A stretch of 64,000 nucleotides of DNA from CAZWSC01 sp964636385 (GCA_964636385.1 CAZWSC010000096.1:1-64000), one strand, 5' to 3'; counted from the stretch's first letter, positions 25,293-35,138 are shown. Numbers and translations: made by a program. The notes: generated from the letters alone by a model not told the origin.

Positions 25293-26366
25293 CTACAACT
25301 CCCGCAGGATCAGCGGAGCGAGGCACTGCAGCCTGGACTCGTATCCCTTCGGGTCCAGGAACCAGCCGGCGATCGCAACGCTCGAGAGCAGCGAGTTCCC
25401 GTCCTGTGGTGTGAAAGCGAACCCGACGATGGTATTGTCCGGCGTGACGTGCAGCGTCTTCACGGGGATGACGGTCTGCGACAGGATACGGCCGTAATGC
25501 CCGTGATCACGGCCGTAGGAGAAGACCTGGTTTGCGGAGGTCTTCTCCGTCAGGGCGATGCGGGTGTTCTCGCCGAGACGCTTCAGCACGGTCGCCTTGT
25601 CCATCTTCTCCCTGACCCTGATGTTGAACCAGAGGCAGTGCATGTACTGCGTTGGCAGCTTGATCGCCGACGAGAACAGGTTGAGGTCGTAGTTCATGGT
25701 CTGGTAGAGATGCCAGGCATCGCGGGCATGGTGGGTGCCGAACCTCTCATCATCGTGCTTCCCGACCTTCGGGGCCGGGACAAAGGATCCATCCTGGGAT
25801 ATGTCGCTCGCCCGGCGCATCATCACAAACTTGCCCTCGAGCAGGTTGGAGGGATCCCTGCCGGCCAGGGCCAGTGTGTCAACCAGGACCGCAATATTGT
25901 GGGTGTTGCATGAGACGACCTGCACGTACTTGTCCCTGCCCGGCTCCAGCGTGCTGTCGTTGATGCCGCGGGCGTACATCCTGCCGAAGCCGAACTCGCT
26001 GCCCTGCGCCACGAATCCGAGTGTGTTCGACTCGTACCGCTCGTAGTACTTGTTCTTGTTCTCCTGGCCGACGCCGGACGGGGTGCAGTCGATGACCACT
26101 GTTGCGCGGCTGATGGCCTCTTCGGTATCCCAGGTCACCTTCATCCCCATCTCCTCGAACTTGGGGATTGTCGGCCCGTCCGTGACCAGGAGTGCTCCGC
26201 GGTTGACCAGGTTGCGTACCTTTGCGCGCTCGTCCAGAAGCGGGGTTCGCTTGTGGAACGAGACGGTCTCGATGCCCAGTTCCTTGCGGAAATCCGAAAG
26301 CAGGCCGATCAGGGGCTCACCGATCGTCCCGGTGCCGACAACGTGCACGTGCCTGGTCTCGCTCAT
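25293..26366 (-). CDS. Type II (archaeal-type) glyceraldehyde-3-phosphate dehydrogenase
   Basis: A 357-residue NAD(P)-dependent dehydrogenase oxidising glyceraldehyde-3-phosphate to 1,3-bisphosphoglycerate. It lacks the SCTTNC motif of ordinary bacterial GapA and instead follows the archaeal pattern: HVVGTGTIGEPLIGLL (Rossmann start), VVIDCTPSGVGQENK, VAQGSEFGFG, and VQVVSCNTHNIAVLV with catalytic Cys153. Later phrases VMMRRASDIS, THHARDAWH and AIKLPTQYMH also align in order with archaeal enzymes. GGAGGT lies 5 bases before ATG 26366; upstream in-frame codons are not GAPDH-like. No other glycolytic gene is nearby. Some bacteria do carry this form, so it is uncommon rather than unique. Confidence 0.85.
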   Translation of the reverse strand: MSETRHVHVVGTGTIGEPLIGLLSDFRKELGIETVSFHKRTPLLDERAKVRNLVNRGALLVTDGPTIPKFEEMGMKVTWDTEEAISRATVVIDCTPSGVGQENKNKYYERYESNTLGFVAQGSEFGFGRMYARGINDSTLEPGRDKYVQVVSCNTHNIAVLVDTLALAGRDPSNLLEGKFVMMRRASDISQDGSFVPAPKVGKHDDERFGTHHARDAWHLYQTMNYDLNLFSSAIKLPTQYMHCLWFNIRVREKMDKATVLKRLGENTRIALTEKTSANQVFSYGRDHGHYGRILSQTVIPVKTLHVTPDNTIVGFAFTPQDGNSLLSSVAIAGWFLDPKGYESRLQCLAPLILREL

Positions 26367-26601
26367 CCGATACCTCCAGGGGATTGTGGGCCAACTCCGG
26401 ACATGTCGCCGGGCCCCTCCGGCAGGCGACTGCGCCAAGACCAGGCAGGGACTCGCGAGGATTCCGGACCGTATTCGGGAACTCGCAGGGCACTATAGGC
26501 CGCCCCTGCAGGGGTGTCAATCAGCGGCCCGGAATGCGGGTCCCACGAGCCGGATCCCCTGCCGGGAGCATCCTTGCGGCAGGTATGCACGACCGGGACG
26601 A

Positions 26602-26619
26602 TCCCCCGCGAAGGGGGGA
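26602..26619 (-). terminator. Hairpin after the M1 peptidase gene
   Basis: Just past the stop at 26628 the minus strand reads TCCCCC-CTTCGC-GGGGGA, a 6-base G:C-rich stem. There is no U-run, so termination strength is uncertain. Confidence 0.4.
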
Positions 26620-26627
26620 GATGCGCG

Positions 26628-29390
26628 TCACCGCATCAGCAGAACACGCGCTGAGCGGGTCTCACCTGCCGCGTCCAGCCTGCTGAAGTAGACTCCGGAG
26701 GGTGCACGGCGGCCTTCATGGTCAAGCCCGTCCCAGATCTCCGCATTCCAGCCTGCGGGGGAATGTGCGTCCCTGAGGATCCTGATCCGCCGCCCCTGGA
26801 CGTCCCATATGCCGAGGCGGGCCGGTCCCGGCTCCGGAAGCAGGAACCGGATGCCTGCAACGTCCCTGGCCGGGTTCGGGCGTGAGGTCAGAAGCCTCAC
26901 GCGCGTCCCTTGACCGGGAGTATCCGGCAGGAACTCCCCCAGAACCCAGGACAGGCAGCCCCGCAGGTCGTCCGGATGCCAGCGGTAAGGCCTCCCGCTA
27001 AGGAAGAAGAAGCCTCCTCCCCCGGCTTCCCCGGGAAGACGAAGGACGCCGAGAAATGTGCCGGATCCCTCCTCCGCAGCGTACAGGGGTCTGAGGCGGG
27101 GGGAATCCTCCAGCCGGAAGAAGGACACCGGCGATTGCCCGCCTTCTATGCGCAGATCAGGGAGCCCGGTATGCAGGGCCCTGTAGGCGATCGCCTCGGC
27201 ATCCTGTTCTTCCCATGAGATCCCGAGGTACTCCACAAACGGGTCCGGAAGATACGTGCGTCCGCTCAGGGTCATAAGGGCCGCGTTTCCTCCGGCCTCC
27301 AGGTAGCCATGCAGGGGAGAGTCGATCCATCCCATGCCATCACCACCGTAGTTGTTGGCGACCCAGACAACCGCCTCATATCTGCCCAGAACATCCGCAG
27401 GAATGGCTCCGTGGCCGATCGGGGCGGGCAGCGAGCGCGGGTAGCCGGTGGAGGGCGGCCTGTGGTAGTCCCAGAAGTCGTATGCATAGGCACCTGTGAA
27501 GACATGGTCATCGTAGAAGCTCCGGACCTCTTCCCCGGCGGAGACCATCCATGGCACTCCGTTGACGAGCAGAATCTGGCGATCGAAGGCGGGCTGGTCC
27601 ATCGGGGGGATCACCCGGCGCAGGATCCACTCGTGCGGGTCCACCTCGATCGAGGACGGGAGGAAGTCCGCAGGCAGTGCGTAGGTCGTATCCGCTGAGG
27701 CATTGTCGACCCGGAAGGTCTGTGACTGCCCCGATTCCGACGAGTGTACAACCAGGTCCACGGGCATGTGAAAGACGGTCCCGGATTGCAACTGTCGCAG
27801 ACGAAGCTGAAGCTCGTAGCCGTCTCCGGCCGGCCAGGCCGTCCAGTCGTGGGTGTAAATCGGGAAACCCTCACCGTACACCCACTGGTGGAAGAAGTGA
27901 TCGAGATCAAGACCCGAGACAAGCTCCGCCGCTTCCCGCAGATCCTCCGTGCGGGCCGTTCCACCCACGTGCCTCTCATAGTAGGTCCCGAGCGTGGCGA
28001 AGAAGTCGTCATCCCCCAGAACGCCCCGCAGCATGTGAAGCACCCATGCCCCCTTGTAGTATGAGAGCGAGGTGTCGAAGATTCGGTCGGAATCCTCGAT
28101 GTCGTACACATATACGCTTCCCCGGCCATAGTAGCGGAACTTCGTGATCTCATCCCGATACGCATCCAGGCCTTCCACCGCTTCCCGCCACAAGGCCTGA
28201 CTGTACGTGGCGAACCCTTCGTTCAGCCATACGTGATGGAAGTCGGCGCACGTTACTGCGTTTCCCCACCACTGATGGGCAAGCTCGTGCACAACCACGA
28301 TCTCGCTTCGCGAGCCGAGGGAGGTCATCGTCTGGTGCTCCATCCCGCCGGAGAATGGGATCTGGGCGTGCCCGTACTTCTCGTCCAGGAACGGGTATTC
28401 GCCGAAGATCTCCGCGAACACCCCGATCATGGAGGCGACCCTGGACTGCACCGGGGTCCAGTCGCCAACGCTGACGGGGTAGTTGTAGAAGACCAGGGGC
28501 ATACTCTCGCCCGATTCGGAAGTGTACAGATCCTCGGTGATCTCGTATTCATGGGCGGAGAAGGCAACCAGGTACGAAGCGATGGGATGGGTTTCCTCCC
28601 AGAGGAACGAGGTCCTTCCCTCGCCTTCGAACACCCCGGCGAGGCGTCCGTTGCCGGCCACGGCGAACCCTTCCGGAACGGTTACACGCACGCGTACAGT
28701 GTCGGCCTTGTCCTCGGGGTGATCCTTGGTGGGCCACCAGCACCGGGCCCCACGCGGCGCGCCGAAGGAGTAGACTATCGGGGCCCCGGCGATGTCCCGG
28801 AAGTGGAGGCCGCTCCAGCCGTCGGTTGGCGGGGTTCCGCCGTAATCGATCTCCACCACCAGTTCGTCCCCGACAGGAGGGGGCGGGTCGAGCCGGATCC
28901 GGATCAGGTCTTCGTGTCTGGCCGTGGAATCGTGTTCGGCTGCCGCTCCGTCCAGTCTCACGGCAGTGACTTCGAGCTCACGGCGCAGGTCCAGCTCCAC
29001 CGCGTGCAGCGGGGCCGACAGGCCGAGACTGTCAGGTACGACGCGCATCCGAAGCACCGCCGTACCCTCGATCGTCCCCTCGTCCGGAAACACCTCCAGC
29101 GAGAGATCGCAGACAAGCATGTCGATCAGTTTCTGCATCTCTGTCGGCGCCGTGCGGACGCCTCCTGCAAGCCGAAGCGCCGATGACTTCGCTGCTGCGC
29201 AGGGGTGAACCGCTCCGCATTGCGGGCAGGGGATGGCCTCGTATTCCCCCTGCTCATGCCTGGGAAGAGCATCCCCGGGAGAGGCGGCCCACAGGGGCGC
29301 CGGTACGGCAGCAAGGGCAATCGTGGAGATCGCAAGGGCCCAGGAGAGCAGGGCGGGACGCGCCGGGACTGGCTTCCGTTTCAACTGCAT
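26628..29390 (-). CDS. Secreted M1-family metallopeptidase with sorting domain
   Basis: A 920-residue exported aminopeptidase-like protein. A signal peptide (ALLSWALAISTIALAAVPAPLWA) is followed by a short CPQCGAVHPC segment, the M1 N-terminal beta-domain, GGMEHQTMTSLG (the GxMEN-like substrate loop, with His in place of Asn), and the zinc site HELAHQWWGNAVTC...NEGFATY (HExxH-x18-E). The middle C-terminal part (about residues 600-820) looks like a Rossmann/GATase-like domain. The end is a FlgD-Ig sorting domain: SRPNPARDVAGIRFLL, LGIWDVQGRRIRIL, GLDHEGRRAPSGVYFSRL. GGAGG lies 6 bases before ATG 29390. It should cleave N-terminal residues from external peptides. A paralogue lies directly upstream. 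Confidence 0.92.
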   Translation of the reverse strand: MQLKRKPVPARPALLSWALAISTIALAAVPAPLWAASPGDALPRHEQGEYEAIPCPQCGAVHPCAAAKSSALRLAGGVRTAPTEMQKLIDMLVCDLSLEVFPDEGTIEGTAVLRMRVVPDSLGLSAPLHAVELDLRRELEVTAVRLDGAAAEHDSTARHEDLIRIRLDPPPPVGDELVVEIDYGGTPPTDGWSGLHFRDIAGAPIVYSFGAPRGARCWWPTKDHPEDKADTVRVRVTVPEGFAVAGNGRLAGVFEGEGRTSFLWEETHPIASYLVAFSAHEYEITEDLYTSESGESMPLVFYNYPVSVGDWTPVQSRVASMIGVFAEIFGEYPFLDEKYGHAQIPFSGGMEHQTMTSLGSRSEIVVVHELAHQWWGNAVTCADFHHVWLNEGFATYSQALWREAVEGLDAYRDEITKFRYYGRGSVYVYDIEDSDRIFDTSLSYYKGAWVLHMLRGVLGDDDFFATLGTYYERHVGGTARTEDLREAAELVSGLDLDHFFHQWVYGEGFPIYTHDWTAWPAGDGYELQLRLRQLQSGTVFHMPVDLVVHSSESGQSQTFRVDNASADTTYALPADFLPSSIEVDPHEWILRRVIPPMDQPAFDRQILLVNGVPWMVSAGEEVRSFYDDHVFTGAYAYDFWDYHRPPSTGYPRSLPAPIGHGAIPADVLGRYEAVVWVANNYGGDGMGWIDSPLHGYLEAGGNAALMTLSGRTYLPDPFVEYLGISWEEQDAEAIAYRALHTGLPDLRIEGGQSPVSFFRLEDSPRLRPLYAAEEGSGTFLGVLRLPGEAGGGGFFFLSGRPYRWHPDDLRGCLSWVLGEFLPDTPGQGTRVRLLTSRPNPARDVAGIRFLLPEPGPARLGIWDVQGRRIRILRDAHSPAGWNAEIWDGLDHEGRRAPSGVYFSRLDAAGETRSARVLLMR

Positions 29391-29563
29391 GGAGAACCTC
29401 CGCTGGGTTCGTTGCCTGCACGGTTCAGTCCGGCGGGCACGCAGGAGTTGCCGTATCGAGGCGGATTCTACAGCCTCGGTGCTGCGATCTCACCAGTCTT
29501 CTGCCGCGACAGATCACATGACTGCCGGGGGCACTGAGATGTGTGGGGAACCCACCGCCTTCC

Positions 29564-32362
29564 TCAGCGCACCCTCAGAATCCTGCGCACCGCAGACTGG
29601 CCCCCCGCCTCCAGGCGAAGGTAGTACATCCCGGATGGAGCCTGGCGCCCGGAGTTCGTGCTGCCGTCCCAGTGTGCTTCGTGCAGGCCCGGGGGAAGAA
29701 CGGTGTCCATGAGTGACCGCACCTCCCGGCCCTGAACGTCCCACAGGCCCAGCCGCACGGTGTTCCTGGAGGGAAGGACGAATCTGAGCGCGGTCACTCC
29801 CCCGAATGGATTCGGTTGTGGGGCGGCCAGAAAGAGCCGGGTTGCTGTTGCGGATTCGGGGATGCCGGAGGCTTCGTCCAGCCCCATGTAGTGGCTCAGT
29901 ATGTAGTCCACATTGGTGCTGAGATCCTGGTAGTCCCAGCGGTAGGGACGGCCGTTCAGAAGGGCGAACCTGCCTCCGCCGGGGTTGTATGTGCCTCCCG
30001 ATGCGGGAATCCTGATCACCCCTGCGCCTGCATTGGGATCCCACCCCAGCACTGCCTTGTACAGTAGAGTGCTCTCGGGATGGAGATTGTCCGGATCGAA
30101 GCGTGACACGTAGCTCTGCGAACCTGTCCGGCCGATGTTGGTCAGGCCCGGTTGAACGGCTACGCAGTCGTAAACGCTGTCGGTTCCCAACCACTCTATG
30201 CCCAGATACCGCCTGTACGGATCCACAAGGAATGTCTCGGCCATCCGGGTCATCAGGAGGACATTCCCCCCGGCCTCCAGGTATCCGTAGATCGGGGTGT
30301 CATACCAGTTCTGCATGTCTCCCAGCAGGTTGTTGCCCAGCCAGATGACGGTTCTGTACTGCCCGAGCACACTCCCGGGAACGCTGCCATGACCGATCGG
30401 CTGGGGTACGGTGGGGGGATAGCCGCCGGACGGTTCGTCGAAGCAGTCCCAGAAGTCGAACGAGTACGATCCCGTAAAGGCACTGTTCAGGTAGGCGTTT
30501 ACAACTTCATCGCCGTGCGTGGTCCAGTGCAGACCGTTTACGAGCAGCAGGTGCTTTTCGAATGTCGGCTCGTAAACGGGCGCCAGGACCACCCTCAGGA
30601 TCCAGTTGTCGGGATCAAGGGCCACTTCCCGGGGTTCTGCGGAGACGTGGAGTGTGTAAGACTCCTGCTGAAGCGAGGTTTCGATGCGGAATCGCTCTTC
30701 GCCATCCGCCGTTGTTACGGCGACTTCGACCGGCATGTCGAACAGCTGCCAGGGCTGGACCTGCTCCACATCGAGTGCGATCTCGTGTCCGTCGCCCGTG
30801 GGTGCCGCATCCCATGAGAAGGCATAGATCGGGTAGTACTCGCCGTAGATCCACTGGCTGAAGAAGGCGCTAAGATCCCTGCCGAAGGAAGCCTCGGCGA
30901 CAGCCTGAAAGTCCTGCGTGGTGGCGACTTCATGTTCAAAAGCCTCCCGGTAGTCAGCCAGAAAGGCGAAAAACGCCTCGTCGCCGAACATGCCACGCAG
31001 CATGTGCGGGATCCAGGATGCCTTCCTGTAGGAGAGGTCCTTGTCGAAGATCCGCATCCGGTCTTCGAGGTCGGGCACGTGGATGGTTCCGGGGCCGAAG
31101 TACTGCGTCAGGCGCATGATGTAAGAGTAGGCTTGCGGTCCATAGGCGGCCTCCGCCCAGATTGCCTCGCTGTAGGTGGCCATTCCTTCGTTGAGCCAGA
31201 TGTCGTGAAAGGTTGCACAGGTGATCATGTCGCCCCACCACATGTGTGCCAGTTCGTGTGCTATCAATCCCTCTCCGAAGTATCCCAGGCTTGTACAGGT
31301 CTGATGCTCCATGCCGCCTGCCCAGGAGATCTGTGCATGCCCGTACTTCTCGTCCGGGAATGGATACTCCCCGAATACCCGGACGAAGGCCTCGATCATC
31401 TCCCGGACTCTGGCCTGAACAGGTTCGACGTCAGGGATGCTGCCAGGGTAGTTGTAGAAGACGATCTCCATCGGATCACCCCCGGACAGGGGCGTGTACC
31501 AGTCGCTGTACTGGTGGTATGGATGCGAGGCGAGGAAGACAAGATAGGTGACAATCGGGTACTTTTCGTGCCACCAGGCGAAGGAGACGTCCCCGTCGTC
31601 CCACTGCTCCCTGAGAAGACCGTTTCCCGCGGTGATCATCCCGGAGGGGGCCGTTATGCGCACATCGACCGAGTCGGCCTTGTCGCAGGGGTGATCCTTG
31701 CAGGGCCACCAGTCCCGGGATCCGAACGGCTGGCTGTGCGTCCAGATGACCGGCTGACCATCATGGGTGTGTGTTCTGAAGGCGGGAGGTTCCGGGTTGC
31801 CAGAGTAGTTGACTGTGACGGCGAAGAGATCCTCACTTGCGTAGGGCCGGTCGAGGCGGACCGTCAGAATATCGTCGGAGTGCCGAAACTTCGCCGGTGA
31901 GCCTGCTGTCACGACGCATGACACGGCAAGATTGGAAGACAGATCCAGTTCGATCTGCTCCAGGGGTCCCGCGACGACCCGGGCAGTCATGGTGACCTCC
32001 CCGGTCAGGATCTCGGCGTCGGGGTCCAGATCCAGAGTCAGATCCAGGTCGTAGTGGATGACATCGTAGAGAAGCTGGTTCGGGGTGGGCTCCGTGTTGA
32101 GCCTGGTCCTCTTGAGCTCGTCAGCCATGGAGGCGGAAGCCGCCTTGTGAAAGGCGGCGTAAGGGGCCGTGTCCCATGCATCCCTGACCTGTGCAGGCCA
32201 GCCCGCCTCGCTCTCAGGGAAGAGGGCAAGGCGTCCGGGCGGACCATGTGGCCACCTGTCCAGGAGCGGCACGTGGAGATCATCCACCGAGGCGTGCACA
32301 AATGTGGTCCCGAAGATGGCCATGAATAGGCCTAACCCCAAGCGCAAGAACAGGTGGCACAC
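29564..32362 (-). CDS. Secreted M1-family metallopeptidase, tandem paralogue with sorting domain
   Basis: About 932 residues, with the same architecture as the protein encoded just downstream: M1 beta-domain, GGMEHQTCTSLG, zinc site HELAHMWWGDMITC...NEGMATYSEA, a second alpha/beta region (DTPIYGYLEAGGNVLLMTR), and a C-terminal sorting domain (AAPQPNPFGGVTALRFVL, LGLWDVQGREVRSLM, NSGRQAPSGMYYLRL). The two probably arose by tandem duplication. The start is uncertain: GTG 32362 gives a normal signal peptide (CHLFLRLGLGLFMAIFGTTFVHA), while the open frame extends to GTG 32494 through unlikely Cys/Pro-rich sequence, and ATG 32323 gives too short a signal. The 201-base gap to its neighbour suggests separate or weakly joined transcription. 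Confidence 0.9.
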   Translation of the reverse strand: MCHLFLRLGLGLFMAIFGTTFVHASVDDLHVPLLDRWPHGPPGRLALFPESEAGWPAQVRDAWDTAPYAAFHKAASASMADELKRTRLNTEPTPNQLLYDVIHYDLDLTLDLDPDAEILTGEVTMTARVVAGPLEQIELDLSSNLAVSCVVTAGSPAKFRHSDDILTVRLDRPYASEDLFAVTVNYSGNPEPPAFRTHTHDGQPVIWTHSQPFGSRDWWPCKDHPCDKADSVDVRITAPSGMITAGNGLLREQWDDGDVSFAWWHEKYPIVTYLVFLASHPYHQYSDWYTPLSGGDPMEIVFYNYPGSIPDVEPVQARVREMIEAFVRVFGEYPFPDEKYGHAQISWAGGMEHQTCTSLGYFGEGLIAHELAHMWWGDMITCATFHDIWLNEGMATYSEAIWAEAAYGPQAYSYIMRLTQYFGPGTIHVPDLEDRMRIFDKDLSYRKASWIPHMLRGMFGDEAFFAFLADYREAFEHEVATTQDFQAVAEASFGRDLSAFFSQWIYGEYYPIYAFSWDAAPTGDGHEIALDVEQVQPWQLFDMPVEVAVTTADGEERFRIETSLQQESYTLHVSAEPREVALDPDNWILRVVLAPVYEPTFEKHLLLVNGLHWTTHGDEVVNAYLNSAFTGSYSFDFWDCFDEPSGGYPPTVPQPIGHGSVPGSVLGQYRTVIWLGNNLLGDMQNWYDTPIYGYLEAGGNVLLMTRMAETFLVDPYRRYLGIEWLGTDSVYDCVAVQPGLTNIGRTGSQSYVSRFDPDNLHPESTLLYKAVLGWDPNAGAGVIRIPASGGTYNPGGGRFALLNGRPYRWDYQDLSTNVDYILSHYMGLDEASGIPESATATRLFLAAPQPNPFGGVTALRFVLPSRNTVRLGLWDVQGREVRSLMDTVLPPGLHEAHWDGSTNSGRQAPSGMYYLRLEAGGQSAVRRILRVR

Positions 32363-32697
32363 TACCGGGAAGCTGCCTGCCCCGGGGCTCGGACTTGAGC
32401 TGATCAAGCTACACCCCCTTGCCGGTCCGGTCCGGCCGCAGAATTCGCAGTAGTCCGGGCGGTTCCGGGATCGGATCCCGCACCCCCGAGACACCTCTCC
32501 CGCCTCTCACAACTCCCCGATTGTAGCATGATGAATGGCAGGCTGCCGCTGCCTCAGGAGATGCCGCCCCCTGGGTTCGGGTGGAGATTCCGCATGCAAG
32601 GCCCGGATAAGAGAAGCCCCGGGGAAGCTACTCCCAGGGGCGCGTGCTTCGGGACCGGATCCGTGTCAGATGCAATCCTCAGTCCACAAGGCGAACA
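32363..32697. other. Intergenic region upstream of the M1 gene
   Basis: 335 bases between rpoZ and the likely start of the M1 peptidase on the same strand. The promoter and possibly some 5' coding sequence of the peptidase lie here. I see no other feature. Confidence 0.4.
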
Positions 32698-32973
32698 TCA
32701 GGAACCGAAGAAGTAGGTTGATTCGCGCAGGGGCTCGTCCTGCCGTTCCGAGAGATCTTCGTATGCTATGCGCGAGAGGCCGTTACGGATGCGCTGGATG
32801 GCCTCAATGGTGACCTTTTCGCTTGGACTCGTGCCCCTGCGGCGATGGATCTCGTTGATGCGCTCCGACTCCTTGGCGGCCGACATCACAAGTTCATACT
32901 TGCTGCGGACTTCACAGTAGTGCGGCTCATTCGCTTCTGGTTGTTCCTCAGGGCCTTTGTCTTCGTCGAGCAT
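32698..32973 (-). CDS. rpoZ: RNA polymerase omega subunit
   Basis: A 91-residue protein. The core matches omega: RSKYELVMSAAKESERINE (helix packing on beta') and the KVTIEAIQRI helix. A short acidic N-terminal extension (LDEDKGPEEQPEANE) and a C-terminal tail are added. It helps fold and stabilise the beta' subunit. GGAG lies about 12 bases before ATG 32973. It is not next to gmk, its common partner, but between the HtrA gene and the M1 peptidases. Confidence 0.85.
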   Translation of the reverse strand: MLDEDKGPEEQPEANEPHYCEVRSKYELVMSAAKESERINEIHRRRGTSPSEKVTIEAIQRIRNGLSRIAYEDLSERQDEPLRESTYFFGS

Positions 32974-33044
32974 CAGCGGATGACTCCTATTCGGTTTCAG
33001 AACGAGCCGCGCCGCCCCCTGGACGGCACGGACTGCGGAGTATA

Positions 33045-34565
33045 CTACTCAGGAACTCTGACAGCGAGGAAAATCTCCGAGCCGTCCCGCCAGATCAGAA
33101 ACAGTGCCGGCCTGCCCCGATCCACGCTGTCGAGGGCCCGCTCCAGGGAGGGTGCACTCAGGACCTTCTCTCCAGCGACCTCAAGGATGACATCCCCTGC
33201 CCTGATACCTGCCCGTCCCGCGGGCCTGGTTCTGTCGACGTCAGCGACGACTACACCGTCGACGGAAGGAGGCAGGTCGATCTGTCGCCGGATTCTCGCC
33301 GTCAGCTCCTCGACGGCCAGCCCAAGATCCTGTGCGAGGTTGCGGGTCCGTGCCGTCTCTTCCTTCTCGAGTCCGGCTGCAGCCAGGTCGCCGTCCAGTT
33401 CACCCAGTGTGGCGCGCAGCCTCTCCCTCCTGCCGTCCCTCAGAACGACGATGTCCACCCCGGACCCCGGATCGTAGGCGGTCACCCTGAGTTGGAGGTC
33501 CTCAACACCGGCGATCTGCTGTCCGTCCAGTTCCAGGATCACATCCCCCTGCATCAAACCAGCGTCTTCAGCCGGGCTGTTCTCGACCACACGTCCCACA
33601 AGGGCACCCCTCGGGCGATCCAGTTCGAAGATCTCCGCCATCTCGGGTGTGAGGTTCTGAATGTTCACGCCAAGCCAGCCGCGAACGACCCGCCCGGTTC
33701 TGATCAGGCTGTCCATGATCCGCTGAGCCATGTTAATGGGGATTGCAAAGCCTATCCCCTGGTATCCCCCGCTGCGCGTGGCGATGGCTGTGTTGATCCC
33801 GATTATCCTGCCGTCCAGGTTGACCAGGGGACCGCCAGAGTTCCCGGGGTTGATCGCCGCGTCCGTCTGAATGAAGTCCTCGTAGTCGGCGACGCCGATC
33901 CTGCTCCGTCCTGTTGCACTTACTATTCCCGCCGTTACCGTAGAGGAGAGGCGGAACGGGTTCCCGAAGGCCATGACCAGCTCGCCCACCTCCAGAGCGT
34001 CCGAGTCGCCCATCTCAACCGGATGAAGATCCGGGGCGTCGATCCGAATCACGGCTACGTCGCTCTTGGGGTCCCTGCCCACGATCTCACCCTTGAATGA
34101 ACGGCCGTCGTGAAGCATGACCTGGATGTCGTCAGCGTCGGCTACCACGTGATTGTTGGTGAGGATATAGCCGTTCCGGCTGACGATCACCCCGGATCCG
34201 CTGCCGACCTGTGGGATATCACGCGGGGCCTGGAAAAACCTGCCGAAGAACTCATCCCCGAAGAAGCGGAAGCCGTCGGGAGCGGGCATACCGCTGACGC
34301 GGATGCTTCTCTCGCTGGTGATGCTCACCACACCCGGAAGCACGGTCCTTGAGATCTGAACGAAGGCCCGGCTTTGACTGCGAAGCGCCTCGATCCCTTC
34401 GGAAGCGGATTGGGCCGAGGCCGCTCCGGAGCCGATGCTGAATGCTGCCGCTACGGGTTGCCCGCCGCGCGAGATCTCAACCCTCCAGTCGAGTGGGTTG
34501 AGCAGAAGGGTTGCGAGCCCGAGGGCTCCGATTGTCAGGGATATCCAGAAGAAGCGCCTGTTCAT
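33045..34565 (-). CDS. HtrA/DegP-type periplasmic serine protease
   Basis: A 506-residue protein with an N-terminal signal/anchor helix (FFWISLTIGALGLATLLL), a trypsin-like domain with the triad His139 (TNNHVVAD), Asp169 (KSDVAVIRI) and Ser243 (NPGNSGGPL), and two PDZ domains (about 305-400: RGWLGVNIQ..GLMQGDVILELDG; about 410-500: VDGVVVADVDR..GIRAGDVILEVAG). It degrades or refolds damaged envelope proteins. The Phe/Gly-rich insert FFGDEFFGRFFQAP is the LA-loop-type region of DegP. ATG 34565 follows GGAGGATAGGAG. rpoZ follows 71 bases downstream. Confidence 0.93.
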   Translation of the reverse strand: MNRRFFWISLTIGALGLATLLLNPLDWRVEISRGGQPVAAAFSIGSGAASAQSASEGIEALRSQSRAFVQISRTVLPGVVSITSERSIRVSGMPAPDGFRFFGDEFFGRFFQAPRDIPQVGSGSGVIVSRNGYILTNNHVVADADDIQVMLHDGRSFKGEIVGRDPKSDVAVIRIDAPDLHPVEMGDSDALEVGELVMAFGNPFRLSSTVTAGIVSATGRSRIGVADYEDFIQTDAAINPGNSGGPLVNLDGRIIGINTAIATRSGGYQGIGFAIPINMAQRIMDSLIRTGRVVRGWLGVNIQNLTPEMAEIFELDRPRGALVGRVVENSPAEDAGLMQGDVILELDGQQIAGVEDLQLRVTAYDPGSGVDIVVLRDGRRERLRATLGELDGDLAAAGLEKEETARTRNLAQDLGLAVEELTARIRRQIDLPPSVDGVVVADVDRTRPAGRAGIRAGDVILEVAGEKVLSAPSLERALDSVDRGRPALFLIWRDGSEIFLAVRVPE

Positions 34566-34847
34566 GGCTCCTATCCTCCATCCAAATGTTGGGTAACTCG
34601 ACCAGGGGCCTGCGTTGTCACCATTGCCCGGATCCCGGCGCCTGGCATTCCATCTGGTCAGCGAGGGCAGCCGTCCGAAAAGAAGAAAACCCTTCGGATA
34701 CCGGATGAGTTCCAGGGAAGCCTGAGGCCGGACGGCAGAGAGCTGTCTGCCACTCACGACGGGGGGGCTCGGTGGCGGCTCCCAGGCCAGGCTTCTGCAC
34801 CGGTGCCGACGGGGAGATCTGGTGGGGGACTCTCCGCCTCAGTGTCA

Positions 34848-35138
34848 TCAGCTCCGATACTTGGATGGGATGGAGGCCGTATCGAACTTCCTGTCGGGAT
34901 GGATCTTCTTCACCTTCTCTATGAGCGCTTCCTCGGTCTCGGATCTGTCCGGATCCGGGACACATGCGCCCGTGGGGCAGACGGCCGCGCACTGCTCCTC
35001 GCTGTGGAAGCCCACGCATTCGGAACAGAGATCAGGATTAATCGAGTAGATCTCCTCGCCTTCGCTGATGGCTTCATTCGGGCACTCCGGCTGACACGCG
35101 CCGCATGCAATGCACTCGTCGGTGATCTTCAACGCCAT
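34848..35138 (-). CDS. 2[4Fe-4S] ferredoxin, YfhL-like
   Basis: A 96-residue electron carrier. Cluster ligands are CIACGACQPECP and CSECVGFHSEEQCAAVCP. The second cluster motif has the widened CxxC-x8-Cx3C spacing seen in YfhL/Alvin-type ferredoxins, followed by a helical tail with many Lys and Glu. GGGAGAAG precedes ATG 35138; the upstream open frame is not ferredoxin-like. It is divergent from the FNR-like reductase that leads the queuosine operon, a position that suggests the two serve the same redox chain. Confidence 0.92.
   Translation of the reverse strand: MALKITDECIACGACQPECPNEAISEGEEIYSINPDLCSECVGFHSEEQCAAVCPTGACVPDPDRSETEEALIEKVKKIHPDRKFDTASIPSKYRS

Noticed and set aside
28233..29186. 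A 317-codon plus-strand frame inside the M1 peptidase region
   Set aside because: Antisense to a clear M1 gene with HExxH; composition is typical of a shadow frame.
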